DNA from: Holophagales bacterium
GTDB lineage: Bacteria > Acidobacteriota > Thermoanaerobaculia > Multivoradales > Multivoraceae
Assembly (NCBI GenBank): GCA_009836625.1
Contig: VXVC01000012.1
Span: 380,073-444,072 of the forward strand
Reading direction: 5' to 3'
DNA length: 64,000 nt
A program made the translations under genes and the position numbers. Shown piece after piece: positions 15,435 through 27,363 of the stretch. The notes under the pieces are model-generated. The model had not been told where the DNA came from. It did not search any database and saw only the letters and a list, made by a program, of their open reading frames with translations. The stretch's first letter is position 1; each line of letters opens with the position of its first letter.

Positions 15435-17222
15435 TCACTGGCGGTGATCCTCGGAGTCTAGCGACGGCACGTACCAGATCGGCGACGACCAGGCCCGTTC
15501 CTGGAGCGTCGCCGGCAGGTCCGGCCGCGGTTCGACGCCAGCTCGCAGGGCGTCCCAGGTCGACCAGCGGCAGGTCGGGTTCTCGAGAACGCGGACGTAG
15601 TAGAGGGCGTGTTGAGCCGGGTCGAAGCCGGGGTCCCGCCACAACGCGCTGAGTTCCGCGGCGCCGACATGCTGCGGGAAGCTGCAGTCGGAGAGATCGA
15701 CGGTGGCGCCGTTGTCGGGGCAGCGCGGCGGGCTGCCGGACGGAACAGCGTTGCCGGAGCAGGCGACGTCGACGACCCGTTCGCGGGCCTCGCCGTCCTC
15801 GACCCAGCCCTTGACGAGCTGCACGCGCTGGAGCGGCGCGCTGTCCTTGTCGCGCACGGCCCAGACCAGGAAGCGCGGGCTGCGGCCGGCTGAGGCGAGC
15901 AGGTCGCCGCCCATCGGCACGCCGTTGTCGTAGGCCTTCTCGATCATCTCCGGGTCCGACGCGAGGTCGTCCGGGTAGTCGTAGCCGGCGAAGAAGCGGA
16001 TGCGAACCCGCGGTCCCGTGGTGGCGAAGGTCTCCTTGCGGCGCAGGGCGTCGTAGATCGCGTCGCGGGTGTTCTGCTCGGCCCAGACCCCGGTGAGCCC
16101 GGAGGCGCTGTAGTAGCGGTTGTTGTTGCGTGCGTACCTCCGGCCGGGCGCGGCCGCGGCGTCGAGCGGCACCGACCCGCGGCGCTCGGGCGTTCCGTCG
16201 CCGGCGCCGATCTTGCCGTGGAAGTTGGACTCCGCCGTCGTTCCGCCCCCGTTGTGGGAGTCGGTCGAGCCGATCAGGCCGAAGCGGAAGGGGTTGAAGC
16301 CGCGCGTCTCCTGGAGCGCGAGGCCGTTGACGTAGGCCTCTCGGACGTAGCCGCCTGGCGCCTGGCTGGGCAGCGTGGTGCCGACGCGGAAGGCGTAGAT
16401 CTCGAAGTCCGCCCACTCGTCGTTCGGCGACAGCAGAGGGTGAGTGTCCGACGTGCCCTTGATCTGGGTGACCTCGACCAGCGGCTCGTTGCGGTTTCGC
16501 TGCTCCGCGTAGGCGGCGTCGAGGTCGCCGCCGTCGAACCGCTCGAGCCGGAACATCTGACCGTTGCTGCCGTTCGGGTTGTGCGGGATCGCGAGCGCCT
16601 CGAAGCCCTCGGCGCGGCGCGCGTCCAGCCAGCGCCAGAGGTCCTCGGGGTTGTGCGAGTCGTGGGCGGTGAACGGCCTCGGCGGCGCGGCGCCGCCCCT
16701 GAAGATGACGTTGCGGTGCAGGTTGCCGCGATCGTCCGAGAAGGCCGTGTACTCGTAGCCGATGAAGGTGGTGAAGCTGCCCGGATCGTTGTGCCGCTCG
16801 GCGGAGTCGACGATCTCCTGCCAGGCGCTACGGCCGTCGCTTGTATCGGAGGGCTTGGGCGCTCTCGACGGATCGCCGCCCGGGCCGATGGCGGCGAAGA
16901 ACGGGTTCTCCGGGTCGTCGATGGCCGGCATGTCCGCCAGAAAGGCGCCGTGATCGGTCACGGCCAGGAAGTCGAGCGGGCCGGTCCGGAGCTGGAAGCG
17001 GAAGCCGTTCGTGTGCTGGATCGGTTCGCCACGGGCGAACCGGTAGGCCCGCTCCGGGTCCGTGCGGACGCCGAAGAGGTAGGCGTCGTAGGAGTAGCCC
17101 GTGTGGACGTGGAGGTCGCCGAAGTAGGCGTTCCTTTGGGGGTTCGGCGGGTCGGTGTTCTCCGCGGCGGCCAGCAGAGCCGGGACCAGGGCCGCGCAGC
17201 AGAGGAGCGCTTGCTGCCTCAG
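15435..17222 (-). CDS. DUF3604 protein with non-canonical start
   Basis: About 595 aa, a paralogue of the upstream gene. N-A-Y-F-G-D-L-H-V-H-T-G-Y-S-Y-D-A-Y carries the HxH metal-binding pair of the PHP-like DUF3604 family; A-V-T-D-H-G, E-Y-T, A-I-P-H-N-P-N-G-S-N-G and T-D-S-H-N are further conserved metal-site segments. Eleven residues after the start a hydrophobic run (A-L-L-C-C-A-A-L-V-P-A-L-L-A-A-A) looks like a signal peptide. No ATG, GTG or TTG exists in frame before the conserved domain. The best start is CTG 17222, six bases after GGGAG and 10 bp behind the stop of the upstream paralogue; CTG 17228 is too close to the Shine-Dalgarno sequence. It is probably an exported metal-dependent hydrolase; substrate unknown. 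Confidence 0.75.
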   Translation of the reverse strand: MRQQALLCCAALVPALLAAAENTDPPNPQRNAYFGDLHVHTGYSYDAYLFGVRTDPERAYRFARGEPIQHTNGFRFQLRTGPLDFLAVTDHGAFLADMPAIDDPENPFFAAIGPGGDPSRAPKPSDTSDGRSAWQEIVDSAERHNDPGSFTTFIGYEYTAFSDDRGNLHRNVIFRGGAAPPRPFTAHDSHNPEDLWRWLDARRAEGFEALAIPHNPNGSNGQMFRLERFDGGDLDAAYAEQRNRNEPLVEVTQIKGTSDTHPLLSPNDEWADFEIYAFRVGTTLPSQAPGGYVREAYVNGLALQETRGFNPFRFGLIGSTDSHNGGGTTAESNFHGKIGAGDGTPERRGSVPLDAAAAPGRRYARNNNRYYSASGLTGVWAEQNTRDAIYDALRRKETFATTGPRVRIRFFAGYDYPDDLASDPEMIEKAYDNGVPMGGDLLASAGRSPRFLVWAVRDKDSAPLQRVQLVKGWVEDGEARERVVDVACSGNAVPSGSPPRCPDNGATVDLSDCSFPQHVGAAELSALWRDPGFDPAQHALYYVRVLENPTCRWSTWDALRAGVEPRPDLPATLQERAWSSPIWYVPSLDSEDHRQ

Positions 17223-17232
17223 CGTCAGCTCC

Positions 17233-19101
17233 CTAGCCGCCAGGCACGTACCAGATCGGCGACGACCAGGCGCGCTCCTGGATCGTCGACGGCATGTCGG
17301 GATTCGGCTCGACGCCGGCGCGGATGGCGTCCCAGGTCGACCAGCGGCAGGTCGGGTTCTCCAGCACGCGGACGTAGTACACGGCGTGCTTCGCGGCGTC
17401 GAAGTCCGGGTCGGTCCACAGGGCCGAGAGTTCGGCTGCACCGAGATCCTGGGAGTAGCTGCAGTCGGACAGATCGACGCTGGCGCCGTTGTCGGGACAG
17501 CGGAGTGGATCGCCGGACGGGATCGCCCCGTCGGCACAGGCGATGTCGATGACCGATTCGCGCGGTTCGCCGTCCTCGACCCAGCCTTTGACCATCTGCA
17601 GGCGCTGGAGCGGGGCGCTGTCCGCGTCGCGGGCCGCCCAGACCAGGAAGCGGGGGTTGCGGCCCTCGTCCGCCAGCAGGTCGCCGCCCATCGGAACGCC
17701 CCCGTCGTAAGCGTCGGCGATCATCTCCGGGTCGGACGTCAGGTCGTCGGTGTAGTGGTAGCCGCCGAAGAAGCGGATCCGCATCCGCGGGCCACTGGTG
17801 GCGAAGGTCTCCTTGCGCCGGAAGGCGGCATAGATCGAGTCGCGGGTGTTCTCCTCGGCCCAGACGCCGGCGAGCCCCGAGCCGCCCCAGTACTCGAACG
17901 CGTTCTGGGCGTACCGTTCGCCGTCCTCGGTCGGTTCGTCGAGCGGTACGGAGCCCCGCCGCTGGCCGTCGCCGTCGCCGACGCCGACCTTGCCGTGGAA
18001 GTTGTCCTCCTCCGGCGTGCCTCCCGAGTTGTGGGTGTCGGTCGCGCCGATCATGCCGAAGCGGAACGGGTTGAAGCCCTGCGTCTCCTGCAGCACGAGA
18101 CCGTTCACGTAGGCCTCGCGAACGTAGCTGCCCTTCGGTTCGCTGTAGAGCGTGGTGGCGATCCGGTAGGGGAAGATCTCGAACTCGGCCCACTCGTCGT
18201 TCGGCGACAGCAGAGGGTGGGTCTCCGAGGTGCCCTTGACCTGCGTCATCTCGACCAGCGGCTCGTTGCGCATTCTCAGGTCGGCGTACGCGGCGTCGAG
18301 GGGTTCGCCGCCCACCGTCTCCAGCATGAACATGTGACCGTTGCTGCCGTTCGAGTTGTGCGGGATGGCCAGGCCCTCGATGCCCTCCTCGCGCAGGCCG
18401 TCGAGCCAGCGCCAGAGATCCTCGGGATTCCGCGAATCGGTCGTGGCGAACGGCTTGGGCGGCACGTTGCTGCCCTTGAAGATGACGTTGCGGTGCAGGT
18501 TGCCGCGGTCGTCCGACGAGGTCGTGTACTCGTAGCCGATGAAGGTCGTGAAGTTGCCCGGATCGTTGTGGGCCTCCGCGGCATCGATGATCGCCTGCCA
18601 GGCGGTGCGGGCGGCATGGTCGACCGCGTCCGCGGGCAGCTCGGCGAACTCGCCGCTCCCCAGGCCCCGGATGGCGCGGGCGAAGCCACCCACCGGCGCC
18701 GGCTGTCGCAGATCGGCGCCGAGAGCGGTGTCATAGAGGGCGCTCGCGGGGTTGTCCATCTCCGGCATGACGCCCAGGTACAGGCCGTGGTCGGTCACGG
18801 CCTGGAAGTCGAGCGCGCCGCTCTGGAGTTGGAGTTGGTGGCCGCTCGGGTGATCGATCGCCTCGCCCTTGGCGAAGCGGTAGGCGTCGTCCGGATTCGT
18901 CCGGGTCTGAAACAGGTAGGCGTCGAACGAGAAGCGCGTGTGGACGTGGAGATCGCCGAAGTAGGCGTCCTTGAGCGGGTTTGGAGCGTCGGCTTCTCCG
19001 CCCGCGGTGCTGGCGCCGCCTTCCGGGTCGCCGGCGGCGCAGCCGAACAGGACGAGCGAGAAGAGAGCCGCGGAAGCTAGAGCAGCGCGGGAAAGACGCA
19101 T
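17233..19101 (-). CDS. DUF3604 lipoprotein
   Basis: 622 aa. The N-terminus has a strong lipobox, L-V-L-F-G-C-A-A, so it is an envelope lipoprotein. The domain starts D-A-Y-F-G-D-L-H-V-H-T-R-F-S-F-D-A-Y, the HxH of DUF3604, a PHP-like metal-dependent family; A-V-T-D-H-G, F-T-T-F-I-G-Y-E-Y-T, A-I-P-H-N-S-N-G-S-N-G and G-A-T-D-T-H-N follow. It shares nearly all motifs with the next gene, differing by an insertion of about 35 residues around 130-165. AAGGAG lies 6 bp before the ATG. It is 36 bp downstream of hutH on the same strand, so it could belong to the same long transcript. Confidence 0.85.
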   Translation of the reverse strand: MRLSRAALASAALFSLVLFGCAAGDPEGGASTAGGEADAPNPLKDAYFGDLHVHTRFSFDAYLFQTRTNPDDAYRFAKGEAIDHPSGHQLQLQSGALDFQAVTDHGLYLGVMPEMDNPASALYDTALGADLRQPAPVGGFARAIRGLGSGEFAELPADAVDHAARTAWQAIIDAAEAHNDPGNFTTFIGYEYTTSSDDRGNLHRNVIFKGSNVPPKPFATTDSRNPEDLWRWLDGLREEGIEGLAIPHNSNGSNGHMFMLETVGGEPLDAAYADLRMRNEPLVEMTQVKGTSETHPLLSPNDEWAEFEIFPYRIATTLYSEPKGSYVREAYVNGLVLQETQGFNPFRFGMIGATDTHNSGGTPEEDNFHGKVGVGDGDGQRRGSVPLDEPTEDGERYAQNAFEYWGGSGLAGVWAEENTRDSIYAAFRRKETFATSGPRMRIRFFGGYHYTDDLTSDPEMIADAYDGGVPMGGDLLADEGRNPRFLVWAARDADSAPLQRLQMVKGWVEDGEPRESVIDIACADGAIPSGDPLRCPDNGASVDLSDCSYSQDLGAAELSALWTDPDFDAAKHAVYYVRVLENPTCRWSTWDAIRAGVEPNPDMPSTIQERAWSSPIWYVPGG

Positions 19102-19137
19102 GGCGATCTCCTTGTGACAGGTTTGCGGCTGACTAGG

Positions 19138-20654
19138 TTAGCGCGGGAGCGCTGGCGCCACGTAGCCGCGGAAGGCGCCTCGCCCGATCAGCGCGGCAAC
19201 ACCCGCGATGTCGTCGGCGAGCGGCCGGTCCTCGGTGTACGGCGGCGAGATCGCACGCACCGTCGCGATCGCCTCCTCGATCGCGGTGGAGCTCCGATCC
19301 GGACGGCGGAACTCGATTCCCTGAGCCGCCGCGAGCAGTTCGATCGCGACGATGTTCTGCACGTTGTCCAGCATGTCGTGCAGCCGCCGTGCCCCGTGGG
19401 TCGCCATGCTGACGTGGTCCTCCTGGTTGGCGGAGGTCGGGATCGTGTCCACCGTCGCGGGATGGGCGAGGCACTTGTTCTCGGACACGAGGGCCGCGGC
19501 GGTGGTGCCGGCCATCATGAAGCCGCTGTTCAGGCCGCTGTTGCGGACCAGAAAGGCCGGCAACTGGCTGAGATTGGCGTCGATGAGAAGCGCAGTACGT
19601 CGTTCGGACAGCGAACCGATCTCGGCGACCGCGAGCGCCAGGTAGTCGGCGGCGATCGCGACCGGCTCCGCATGGAAGTTGCCGCCGGAGAGGATCTCTC
19701 CGGTGCTCGCGAAGACGAGCGGATTGTCGGTGACGGCGTTCGCTTCCGTCTCGAGAAGGCCGGAGACGTGGCGGAGCGCTTCCAGACAGGCACCGGCGAC
19801 CGGGGGCTGGCAGCGGATCGAGTACGGATCCTGCACCCGGTTGCACTTCAGGTGCGAGGCCCGGATTTCGCTTCCCTTCATCAGCTCCCGCAACGCGGTG
19901 GCGACGTCGGCCTGACCGGAATGCCCCCGGAGATCCTGGATTCGTCGGTCGAACGGGCCGTCGCTGCCCTTGGTCGCGTCGGTGGCCATCGCGCCGGCCA
20001 CCAAGGCCGCGGCCAGGACATTCTCGGCTCGGAAGACCGCGGCCAGCGCCAGCGCCGTCGACACCTGAGTGCCGTTCAGCAGCGCAAGACCCTCCTTCGG
20101 GCCCAGCCGGATCGGCTCGATACCCGCCTCGGTCAGGGCTTCAAGCGCGGGGACCAGCCTGCCGCGGACATGGGCCTCGCCCTCCCCGAGCAGCACCCGC
20201 GACAGATGGGCGAGCGGCGCGAGGTCTCCCGAGGCGCCAACCGAGCCCTGCGACGGAATGCACGGGTAGATCTCGTGCTCCAGGAGCGCTCTCAGTGCGT
20301 CGACCAACTCCAGTCGCACGCCGGAATGGCCGCGGGCAAGAGCCATCACCTTCAGCAGGATCACCAGCCGCACGATCTCGTCGCTCAGGTCGTCGCCGAC
20401 GCCGGCGGCGTGGGAGCGCACCAGGTTCTCCTGGAGGTGGGCGAGTTCGTCCTCTTCGATCCGCACCTGGGCGAGTTGCCCGAAGCCGGTGTTGACGCCG
20501 TAGACCGCGGTGCCTTCGGCGATCACGCGGTCGACGGCTGCCGCGGCGGCTTCGATTCGGCTCCTGGCGTCCTCGCCGAGCTCGACGCTGAGCGGAAGGC
20601 GCCAGGCTTCCCGCAGTTCGTCAAGCGTTAGCGGCGAACCGTTGAGTTGGAGGT

Positions 20655-20658
<4 letters not shown>
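19138..20658 (-). CDS. hutH: Histidine ammonia-lyase
   Basis: 506 aa, matching the family length. It removes ammonia from L-histidine to give urocanate, the first step of histidine breakdown. [13 protein letters not shown] at residues 138-150 holds the Ala-Ser-Gly triad (142-144) that cyclises to the MIO electrophile. Y-G-V-N-T-G-F-G (53-60) and [10 protein letters not shown] further on are other HAL signatures. The ATG at 20658 overlaps the hutU stop as ATGA, indicating coupling. It belongs to a minus-strand run hutF-hutU-hutH; hutI is divergent. No HutC-type repressor gene is in the window. Confidence 0.97.
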
Positions 20659-22331
<1,673 letters not shown>

Positions 22332-22345
22332 ATGGGGCTCCGCGG

Positions 22346-23707
22346 TTACGGGCCTGTTTCCAGGTTTGCCAGTGCTCTTGCGAAGTCTCTTGCCGCTTCG
22401 CTGCGATCGGCGTGCTCGCCGCCTGCTACCCGCCACTTGCCATCGACCATCACCCGTTCGATGGGGAGGCGGTAGCCCGAGAATACCAGCGCGTCGAGCA
22501 GGGTGGCCGGGTCGTGGCCGGCAAGCATCGGATCCCCGGCGTCGAGGACGACCAGATCGGCCGGCGCGCCCTGCTCGAGGCCGATGGCCCCGTGGCCGGC
22601 TGCCTGGGCGCCGCCGGCAAGCGCGTGCTCGAACAGTTCCCGCCCGACGTGCTGGTCCTGCATGGACGCCACGTTGCGCGACTGCGAGCGAAGCCGCTGT
22701 CCGTACTCGAGCCAGCGCAGTTCCTCGAAGGGATTGATCGAAACGTGGCTGTCGGAGCCGATCGCGATGCGGCCGCCGTGCCGCAGATAGTCGGGCAGCG
22801 GAAACAGACCGTCGCCCAGGTTCGCCTCGGTCGTCGGACACAGGCAAACGGCGGCGGCGGACATGGCGAGATCGCGGCACTCGTCCGCGTCCATGTGGGT
22901 GGCATGCACCAGGCACCACGGCTCACCGATCTCGAAACGATCCAGGAGCCAACGGACCGGGCGCTGTCCGTGCGCAGCCAGGCACTCGTCGACCTCCCGT
23001 TGCTGCTCGGCGACGTGGAGGTGCATCGGCGCGCCGGTTTCTCCGGCTCGCGCCGCGACCTGGCGCAGCGACGTTTCGCCCACCGCGCGCAGGCTGTGGA
23101 CGCCGATACCGACCTTGATCGTCCCGGACGCGGTCTCGGCGGCGCGTTCCTGGTGGTCCAGAAAACGCGCGGTAGTCAGGGCAAAGGGGCGTTGACCGGG
23201 TGTGACGGCGTCGTCGTCGAATCCCGCGCGCTGGTAGAGCACGGGGACGTAGGTCAACCGGATGCCGGTGGCGGAAGCTGCGCTGTGGATCGCCTCGAAC
23301 ATCGTCTCCGCGTTCCCGGTTCCAGCCGGCTCCCGGTGCAGGTAGTGGAACTCGACGACCGAGGTGTACCCGCTCTGCAGCATCTCCACGTACGCCTGCC
23401 GCGCGATCGCCTCGAACCGGTGGGCATCGAGCCGTTGCACGAGTCGGTACATGCTCCGACGCCATGTCCAGAAGCTGTCGCGGCCGGCTCCCGCGCGGTG
23501 TTCGGTCTTGCCGGCCAGCGCCCGCTGGAAGGCGTGGCTGTGAGCATTGGTGAGGCCGGGAATGAGGATGTCGGCGTCCAGGTCGGCGGGGTAGCGGGCG
23601 GCGCCTGGCTCCGCCCGGACGATCGTGCCTCCGTCGATGACCAGCAGCACGTCTTCCGCCCATTCGCGCGCCAGAAGCGCGAGGCGTGCCCTGATCCTCG
23701 TCACCAT
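22346..23707 (-). CDS. hutF: Formimidoylglutamate deiminase
   Basis: 453 aa amidohydrolase. N-A-H-S-H-A-F-Q-R at residues 55-61 gives the first metal ligands, H-L-H-V-A-E-Q the next, and [20 protein letters not shown] the catalytic Asp region specific to HutF-like deiminases. It converts N-formimino-L-glutamate to N-formyl-L-glutamate plus ammonia. Its presence means this organism uses the five-step hut route, which needs an N-formylglutamate amidohydrolase (HutG) not encoded in the window. It is first gene of the minus-strand hut operon, 65 bp from the divergent hutI start. Confidence 0.93.
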   Translation of the reverse strand: MVTRIRARLALLAREWAEDVLLVIDGGTIVRAEPGAARYPADLDADILIPGLTNAHSHAFQRALAGKTEHRAGAGRDSFWTWRRSMYRLVQRLDAHRFEAIARQAYVEMLQSGYTSVVEFHYLHREPAGTGNAETMFEAIHSAASATGIRLTYVPVLYQRAGFDDDAVTPGQRPFALTTARFLDHQERAAETASGTIKVGIGVHSLRAVGETSLRQVAARAGETGAPMHLHVAEQQREVDECLAAHGQRPVRWLLDRFEIGEPWCLVHATHMDADECRDLAMSAAAVCLCPTTEANLGDGLFPLPDYLRHGGRIAIGSDSHVSINPFEELRWLEYGQRLRSQSRNVASMQDQHVGRELFEHALAGGAQAAGHGAIGLEQGAPADLVVLDAGDPMLAGHDPATLLDALVFSGYRLPIERVMVDGKWRVAGGEHADRSEAARDFARALANLETGP

Positions 23708-23772
23708 GGTCCACGCTACTGCCTGGCGGTGTCGTCTGGCAATCGCGTGGACAACGCGGCAGGATCGGACAA

Positions 23773-25002
23773 ATGGACCGTTGGGACCTGCTGCTGACCG
23801 ACGTGCGCATCGCGACGATGCGTCACGGCGTCGTCGCCTACGGGACGGTCGAGGACGGCGCGCTGGCGATCACCGGGGGGACGATCGCCTGGGTCGGGCC
23901 GCGTTCCCGGCTGCCGCCGGGCCAGGCCGCCGAGCAACGCTCCCTCGATGGCCGATGGATCACTCCCGCCCTCATCGATTGCCACACCCACCTGGTCTTC
24001 GGAGGAGACCGGGGGGCGGAATTCGAGGCGCGTCTCGGCGGTGCGAGCTACGAGGACATCGCCGACGCGGGCGGTGGCATCATGTCGACGGTCCGCGCGA
24101 CCCGGGCGGCGACCGAGGACGAGCTCTACGGCGCCGCGGTCGATCGACTGAGAGCCCTGGCCGCCGAAGGTGCCGCCACGGTCGAGATCAAGTCCGGCTA
24201 TGGCCTCGATACAGAGACGGAACTCCGGATGCTGGAGGTGGCCCGGCGTCTCGGTCGGCACTCCGGCCTGACGATCCGGACCACGCTTCTCGCGGCGCAC
24301 GCGGTGCCGGCCGAGTTCAGGGGCCGGGCGGACGACTACATCGATCTGGTCCTGGCGGAGGTGATGCCCGCGGCGGTGGAACGAAACCTCGCCGATGCCG
24401 TGGACGCCTTCTGCGAGGGGATCGCGTTCGACGTCGCCCAGGTCGCCAGGGTCTTCGAGCGCGCCGTCGATCTCGGCCTGCCGGTCAAACTCCACGCGGA
24501 CCAGTTGAGCGATGGCGGCGGCGCCGAGGTGGCCGCCCGTTTCCGAGCGCTGTCGGCGGACCATCTCGAGTACACACCGCCGCACGGCGTGCAAGCGCTG
24601 GCGAAGGCCGGGACGGTCGCCGTACTGCTACCCGGCGCGTGCCTGACGCTCGACGAGACGTGCCGCCCGCCGGTCGGCGAGTTGCGCCGGCATGGGGTGC
24701 CGATCGCGATCGCCACGGACTGCAATCCGGGCACGTCGTCGCTGTGTTCCCTGCCGGAGACGATGGCCCTGGCCAGTCGTCTCTTCGGTCTGACGCCGGA
24801 GGAATGCCTGACCGGTGTCACGCGTCACGCCGCGCGGGCGCTGGGACTCGAGGATCGGGGCACGCTGGAGGCGGGGAAGCGTGCCGACATCGCCATCTGG
24901 GATATCGCCCATCCGCGGGATCTGAGCTACTGGCTGGGCCGGAGCCAGCTCGCCGAGCTGCTGGTTGCCGGAGCCGCGCCGCCGGTTGCCACGAGTGCCT
25001 GA
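23773..25002 (+). CDS. hutI: Imidazolonepropionase
   Basis: 409 aa amidohydrolase that opens imidazolone-5-propionate to N-formimino-L-glutamate, the step between HutU and HutF. D-C-H-T-H-L-V-F-G-G-D-R at residues 69-80 carries the metal-binding His71-x-His73; K-S-G-Y-G-L-D-T-E-T-E, H-A-D-Q and I-A-T-D-C-N-P-G-T-S are HutI signatures. It is divergent from hutF, so the 65-bp gap between them must hold both promoters. An exported M20 peptidase follows 14 bp downstream and is probably co-transcribed. Confidence 0.96.
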   Translation: MDRWDLLLTDVRIATMRHGVVAYGTVEDGALAITGGTIAWVGPRSRLPPGQAAEQRSLDGRWITPALIDCHTHLVFGGDRGAEFEARLGGASYEDIADAGGGIMSTVRATRAATEDELYGAAVDRLRALAAEGAATVEIKSGYGLDTETELRMLEVARRLGRHSGLTIRTTLLAAHAVPAEFRGRADDYIDLVLAEVMPAAVERNLADAVDAFCEGIAFDVAQVARVFERAVDLGLPVKLHADQLSDGGGAEVAARFRALSADHLEYTPPHGVQALAKAGTVAVLLPGACLTLDETCRPPVGELRRHGVPIAIATDCNPGTSSLCSLPETMALASRLFGLTPEECLTGVTRHAARALGLEDRGTLEAGKRADIAIWDIAHPRDLSYWLGRSQLAELLVAGAAPPVATSA

Positions 25003-25016
25003 AGGAGGAGGAGTCG

Positions 25017-26456
25017 ATGAAACGCCTCGAGACCATTCTCGCTGCCGCTACCCTGTGGTTCGGTGCGGTTGCTTCCGCGGCCGGTGCCCAGGCGGCGAAT
25101 CCGCGGAACCTGCCGCCGGCCGAGTACATGGACCTGGCGAGCAGCCTTCTGGAGCAACTGATCGAGATCGACACGACGGACACCGACCGTGGCGACAACA
25201 CGCGGGCCGCCCGGGTCGTGGCCGACGCGCTGCTCGGCGCCGGCTTCCCGGCTGAGGACGTCCACGTGCTGGTCCCCGATGGGTTCCCCACCAAGGGCAA
25301 CCTGGTGGCGCGGCTTCGCGGCAGCGACCCGGATGCCGAGCCGATCCTGCTGCTGGCCCACCTCGATGTCGTCGAGGCTCAGCCGGAGGACTGGAGCCCC
25401 GACATCCCTCCGTTCGAGTTCCAGGAGCGGGACGGCTACTTCTACGGTCGCGGTACGGCGGACGACAAGGACGAGTGCGCGATCCACACGGCCAACCTGA
25501 TCCGCCTGCGCCGCGAGCGCTTCGTCCCCGAGCGCGACATCGTGATCGCGCTGACCGCCGACGAGGAGAGCGGCACCCGCAACGGCGTCGAGTTCCTGCT
25601 CGCGGACCACAGGGACCTGATCGACGCGGCGTTCGCGCTGAACGAGGGCGGCGGCGGCATGGAGCGGGATGGCCGCAAGGTCTCGAACAACGTGCAGGCG
25701 GCTGAGAAGGTCTACCTCTCCTTCTGGTTCGCGGCGAAGAACCCGGGCGGCCACTCGTCGCTACCGGTGCGCGAAAACGCGATCTACGAACTGTCGGCGG
25801 CGCTGCTGGCGGTCCGCGAGTTCGATTTCCCGGTCATGCTGAACGAAGTGACCGAGGAGTTCTTCGACCGTTCCGCGGACCTCGTCGGCGGCGAGACCGG
25901 CGAGGCGATGCGGCGGATCGTGGACGACCCTGACGACGCCGCGGCGCTGGCCGTGCTGTCGCGGCAGGCTTCATACAACGCACGCCTGCGGACCACCTGC
26001 GTCGCCACCCTGGTCGAGGGCGGTCACGCCGAGAACGCGCTGCCGCAGTTGGCCCGTGCGAACGTGAACTGTCGCCTGCTGCCCGACCACGACCCGGATG
26101 AAGTCGAGGAGACGTTGCGCCGGCTGGCGGCGCCCTTCGGCGTCGAGGTGGAGCGGAGACGGGAGGCGACGCCGAGCCCGCCCTCGCCGCTGACCGGCGA
26201 GGTTCTCGACGCGATCGAGCGGGTAACGGAGGAGATGTGGCCCGGCGTGCCCGTGCTGCCCGTCATGTCGAGCGGCGCCACCGACGGCCTCTACCTCCGC
26301 AACGCCGGTATCCCGGTCTACGGAGTCTCGGGCATCTTCGGCGACATGGACGATGTCCGCGTGCACGGTCGGGACGAGCGGATCCGGATCGACCACTTCC
26401 ACGAGGGGCAGGAGTTCTTGTACCGGCTGGTCAAGGCGCTGGCCGGGGCGCGTTGA
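25017..26456 (+). CDS. Exported M20-family metallopeptidase
   Basis: 479 aa. Signal peptide (M-K-R-L-E-T-I-L-A-A-A-T, cleavage probably after A-G-A-Q-A). Zinc-site motifs of the M20/ArgE/CPG2 family are present in order: L-L-A-H-L-D-V-V, F-Y-G-R-G-T-A-D-D-K-D, A-D-E-E-S-G and N-E-G-G-G-G, with the dimerisation segment (N-P-G-G-H-S-S) and a late S-S-G-A-T-D-G. It is an extracytoplasmic carboxypeptidase or dipeptidase. GGAGGAGGAG precedes the ATG. Placement behind hutI suggests a role in supplying histidine-containing peptides, which is inference. The 3' end overlaps the convergent gene by 26 bp. Confidence 0.9.
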   Translation: MKRLETILAAATLWFGAVASAAGAQAANPRNLPPAEYMDLASSLLEQLIEIDTTDTDRGDNTRAARVVADALLGAGFPAEDVHVLVPDGFPTKGNLVARLRGSDPDAEPILLLAHLDVVEAQPEDWSPDIPPFEFQERDGYFYGRGTADDKDECAIHTANLIRLRRERFVPERDIVIALTADEESGTRNGVEFLLADHRDLIDAAFALNEGGGGMERDGRKVSNNVQAAEKVYLSFWFAAKNPGGHSSLPVRENAIYELSAALLAVREFDFPVMLNEVTEEFFDRSADLVGGETGEAMRRIVDDPDDAAALAVLSRQASYNARLRTTCVATLVEGGHAENALPQLARANVNCRLLPDHDPDEVEETLRRLAAPFGVEVERRREATPSPPSPLTGEVLDAIERVTEEMWPGVPVLPVMSSGATDGLYLRNAGIPVYGVSGIFGDMDDVRVHGRDERIRIDHFHEGQEFLYRLVKALAGAR

Positions 26457-27357
26457 GCTCTACCGCGGCGCCGCGCAGCATGACCGCGAACACGCGGTAG
26501 CGCTCGACGAACGAAGCGGCATCGGACTCGCCCGGAACGACGCCCCTGAAGCCGGCGCGCAGGAGATCCGGACTCCCGAAGCGCGCGGCGATGTCGGGTC
26601 GTTCCTGGTTGAGCCCGAGGTTGATGAGAAAGTGGCCGTCCCGGTAGATGACGATCTGGCGCGGCCGTTCACCTCGCGTTGCGTCCACGACCCATCCCTC
26701 GATCTCGACCCGGTTCTCCGACACGAGGAGGTCGACCTCTCCGTGATAGCCGTCGCCCGGCGGCCGGACGGTCAGCCGACGGCCGTCGGTCGTCGGTAGC
26801 ACCTCGCGGTTAGCGGGCTCCCGTTCGAGAGGCAGATAGGCAAAGCGGAGGCGGCTGGCCACTCCGCGCCGCGACACGGCGTAGGCGAGGACGCCTTCGT
26901 GTTCGACGATTTCCCGGTCGGCCGAGGCCCGGAACGCGAAGCCGCCATTCTCGAAGGGCGGTCCGTAGAGGGCGGCGAGATCCGGTCGCCGGTGGGCGCC
27001 GGGCTGGTGGACCGTCAACTCGTCGCCGATGAACAGGAGGACCGCTTCGACGCCGTCGGGATCCGGCGGTTCGTCGCGGATGAAACCGCTGACCACGAAG
27101 TCGGCCGCGCTCTCGACCGGTTGGGGGCCGGGTCGTGGCAGTACGGCATCGAGAGCGCCGTCGAAGCCGGTCGGGGGAGGGACGATGGGGATGCGGCTCG
27201 GCGGTGCGGCTTCGCCATCAGCGAGGCGATAGCGGAGCACGGCCTCCAGGTGGCCGGCGGCGCTTCGGGCGACGTCGTACCAATACTCGTCCCCTTCGCC
27301 GGGTGGAGAGGAAGGGGGTGCGATCAGCGAGTGGAGGCTCCACTCCTGTCCGTGCTC
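26431..27357 (-). pseudogene. Host gene of unknown function, 5' end apparently cut off by the prophage
   Basis: The readable product ends R-G-A-A-V-E-L-N-A-P-R-P-A-P and has segments such as I-R-D-E-P-P-D-P-D-G-V-E-A-V-L-L-F-I-G-D-E and I-E-G-W-V-V-D-A-T-R-G; no family is recognised. A GTG at 27240 would give 269 aa, but the same frame continues upstream with protein-like sequence (W-S-L-H-S-L-I-A, D-E-Y-W-Y-D-V-A-R-S-A-A-G-H-L-E-A-V-L) until it meets the phage end at about 27358. Beyond that point no start is found before a stop near 27428. I infer that the N-terminal part lies beyond the other prophage end, outside the window. It overlaps the M20 gene tail by 26 bp. Confidence 0.65.
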
Positions 27358-27363
27358 TGTTGA

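Noticed and set aside
23625..25016. Very long plus frame leading into the M20 gene
   Set aside because: The part before 25017 is a shadow of hutI; a signal peptide and GGAGGAGGAG mark the true start.
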